From contig DAFX01000083.1 of assembly GCA_002495535.1 (NCBI GenBank), positions 1 to 17,006 on the forward strand: DNA of 17,006 bases, read 5' to 3'. Position 1 is the first letter of the stretch. Every line of letters starts with the position of its first letter. This stretch comes from Euryarchaeota archaeon UBA433 (GTDB taxonomy: Archaea > Thermoplasmatota > Poseidoniia > Poseidoniales > Poseidoniaceae). This document shows positions 15,820-17,006 of this stretch, piece after piece. Under the pieces are notes generated by a model. That model saw nothing but the letters and a program-made list of their open reading frames with translations, did no database searches and was not told the origin of the DNA. The position numbers and the translations under genes were made by a program.

Positions 15820-16991
15820 AGGAAATCCAAGCCGCCCCGTTGTATCAAGGTGTGGTCGGGATGCTTGGCAAAGAGCAGTTCCATACAACTCTCCTCTCCA
15901 CGCATGTACGCTCCATTGAAATTCACCATGCCGGATTGTTCGGAGGTGACAAAATCCTCGTAACGAGAACGAATGCCGCTGCCCGTGATTCCAAAGACGC
16001 CACCGAGCTTATCGGCCATGCCTGTCTGAAGCCCAGCGTCCACGAGTGTTGCGTAGAAGGCGGTGCAAACGACCATCCGCACCTCATTGTTACCGGTGAG
16101 TGCCTCGGCCGTCCCCTCGTTCAACAGAGCAAGGCGTGCTTCAGTTTCGTAGTTGACCATGATGTGCTCGTCCTCGGTCAGGACATCACCGAGCATATCG
16201 TGAATGTGCTGGACTGCTTGTTCGACACCATCCTCCCGGATCTCTGCAGGAGTCTTGGCTTGAGGTGCTGTTTCCCACTTCATTCCACAGCGTGCCTTGT
16301 AATGGCGCATGATGGTCTTCACTGCATTGATGAGTTGCTTTCCAGTAATGTTGAACTGGTCCATGCCGGCCCTTCGGTCCATCTTCGAAAGAATGCCAAG
16401 TCGGCCAGCGACCTCGACAATAGCCATAGCCAAAAGAACGATGTTTTGCTGGCTTCCATCTCCACGCACCCCTGTTCCCTTTCGACATATGCTTTGCTTC
16501 GGCATACCGAGGGCTTTCTTCATCGCCTTGTCAGAAAGGCCCTGGCGGATTTCTTCAAGTTCTGGCTTGAGTGGCTTGCATGTCATCTTGATGAATGGCT
16601 CAGCCGCACGTGCCGCATAGTCTCCGTACATCTCCTTGATGGCCTTGCGCACCTTAAGCGACAACGGATGGGTGAGGCGTGTCGTGCTTCGGTTAATTTT
16701 CGCACGTCGGTTCCAGTCCTTGCGTTGACCGGCAGGAACGCCTTTTAGGTCCATGTAAGAACCGTGGGTCCCCAGTTGTCCCTTTGTATCGCAGTTGGTT
16801 TGTGTAGCACTGTGCGTAGCAGATTCGCCACCATAAGTGGTCTTGCCAGCGTTCGCATCCATGATCTCTGCCGTAGGGACCACGATACCACATTCAATGC
16901 ACGACAACTCGGCTTTGAGCGCATCGAGCTCCATGACGCCATATCCACATTCATTGCACTTGTCATTTTCTTTCATGTTCTTATTTACCAT
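15786..16991 (-). CDS. tfb: TFB-like transcription initiation factor (TFIIB family), divergent
   Basis: TFB bridges TBP-bound promoter DNA and RNA polymerase in archaea. The 401 residues start with a zinc ribbon, C12-x2-C15 and C31-x2-C34 (CNECGYGVMELDA...CIECGIVVP). A B-reader/linker-like stretch follows (KGQLGTHGSYMDLKGVPAGQ, then QRKDWNRRAKI, resembling the LRKWQRR segment). Two cyclin-like repeats follow (about 105-235 and 250-348). The second ends in GVFGITGSGIRSRYEDF, the counterpart of the GVxxxTIRxRYxE end of normal TFB. The repeats are divergent, with an insertion around GMPKQSICRKGTGVRGDG. A 50-residue C-terminal extension (349-401) lies beyond the usual end and overlaps the next gene. 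It could be an alternative TFB serving a subset of promoters, or the main TFB of this lineage. The start ATG 16991 is supported by the strong GGTGAT ribosome site. An in-frame ATG lies five codons on. Confidence 0.8.
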   Translation of the reverse strand: MVNKNMKENDKCNECGYGVMELDALKAELSCIECGIVVPTAEIMDANAGKTTYGGESATHSATQTNCDTKGQLGTHGSYMDLKGVPAGQRKDWNRRAKINRSTTRLTHPLSLKVRKAIKEMYGDYAARAAEPFIKMTCKPLKPELEEIRQGLSDKAMKKALGMPKQSICRKGTGVRGDGSQQNIVLLAMAIVEVAGRLGILSKMDRRAGMDQFNITGKQLINAVKTIMRHYKARCGMKWETAPQAKTPAEIREDGVEQAVQHIHDMLGDVLTEDEHIMVNYETEARLALLNEGTAEALTGNNEVRMVVCTAFYATLVDAGLQTGMADKLGGVFGITGSGIRSRYEDFVTSEQSGMVNFNGAYMRGEESCMELLFAKHPDHTLIQRGGLDFLWDTQKSASHA

Positions 16992-16995
16992 TCAT

Positions 16996-17001
16996 ATCAC
17001 C
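16996..17001 (-). promoter_or_regulatory. Ribosome binding site GGTGAT of the TFB-like gene
   Basis: On the minus strand GGTGAT lies 4 bp before the ATG at 16991. It is complementary to the AUCACC near the 3' end of archaeal 16S rRNA. It fixes the start of the TFB-like gene and contrasts with most other genes here, which lack a clear site. Confidence 0.75.
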
Positions 17002-17006
17002 TTTTC

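Noticed and set aside
15840..16748. A 302-codon open frame on the + strand opposite the TFB-like gene
   Set aside because: It lies wholly antisense to a gene with clear zinc ribbon and cyclin repeats. Its translation has no recognisable motif or membrane pattern, and it looks like a product of codon bias.

Overview
The window looks like a piece of an archaeal chromosome, most likely a marine Euryarchaeote related to Marine Group II (Candidatus Poseidoniales). The domain call rests on four archaeal-type information genes: an MCM replicative helicase, the archaea-specific GatE subunit, type-2 peptidyl-tRNA hydrolases, and a TFB-like initiation factor with an archaeal ribosome binding site (GGTGAT). 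The lineage call is weaker. It is inferred from mid-range base composition, tight gene packing, and several secreted or membrane-anchored proteins beside housekeeping genes. I see no rRNA, tRNA, CRISPR array, insertion sequence, attachment site or origin, and no gene-free stretch over 300 bases.

Layout. 1-1617 (+) is the 3' part of a membrane-anchored protein whose pattern resembles the CD36/LIMP-2 ectodomain. It converges with purM (1622-2746, -), and upstream of purM is an esterase of the alpha/beta-hydrolase fold (2786-3823, -). A 206-bp divergent gap (3824-4029) separates the esterase from a long + strand run of eight genes spaced so closely that they probably form one or a few operons: mcm (4030-6150), gatE (6196-8226), a PQQ-type propeller protein with a DUF4430-like C-terminal domain (8223-9944), an ECF transporter S component (9965-10636), two tandem pth2 paralogues (10647-10988 and 11003-11419), a threonine aldolase (11461-12504) and a 798-residue protein I do not recognise (12536-14932). 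This last gene converges, with a 10-bp overlap, on a - strand pair: a secreted thioredoxin-fold protein (14923-15819), preceded by and overlapping a divergent TFB-like factor (15786-16991).

How the genes fit together. The + strand run mixes replication (mcm), Gln-tRNA formation (gatE), recycling of stalled peptidyl-tRNA (pth2 x2) and small-metabolite functions. The most suggestive local unit is the propeller-DUF4430 protein followed 20 bp later by the S component. DUF4430 resembles the C-terminal domain of transcobalamin/intrinsic factor, and the S component has motifs like those of cobalamin-type ECF S proteins, so together they look like a surface capture plus membrane uptake pair for vitamin B12. 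No ECF ATPase or T component lies in the window. Other points worth a second look are the CD36-like archaeal protein, a GatE lacking the cysteines of its usual zinc site, the divergence between the two PTH2 copies, the unknown zinc-ribbon protein, and a TFB-like factor with a C-terminal extension that overlaps the next gene.
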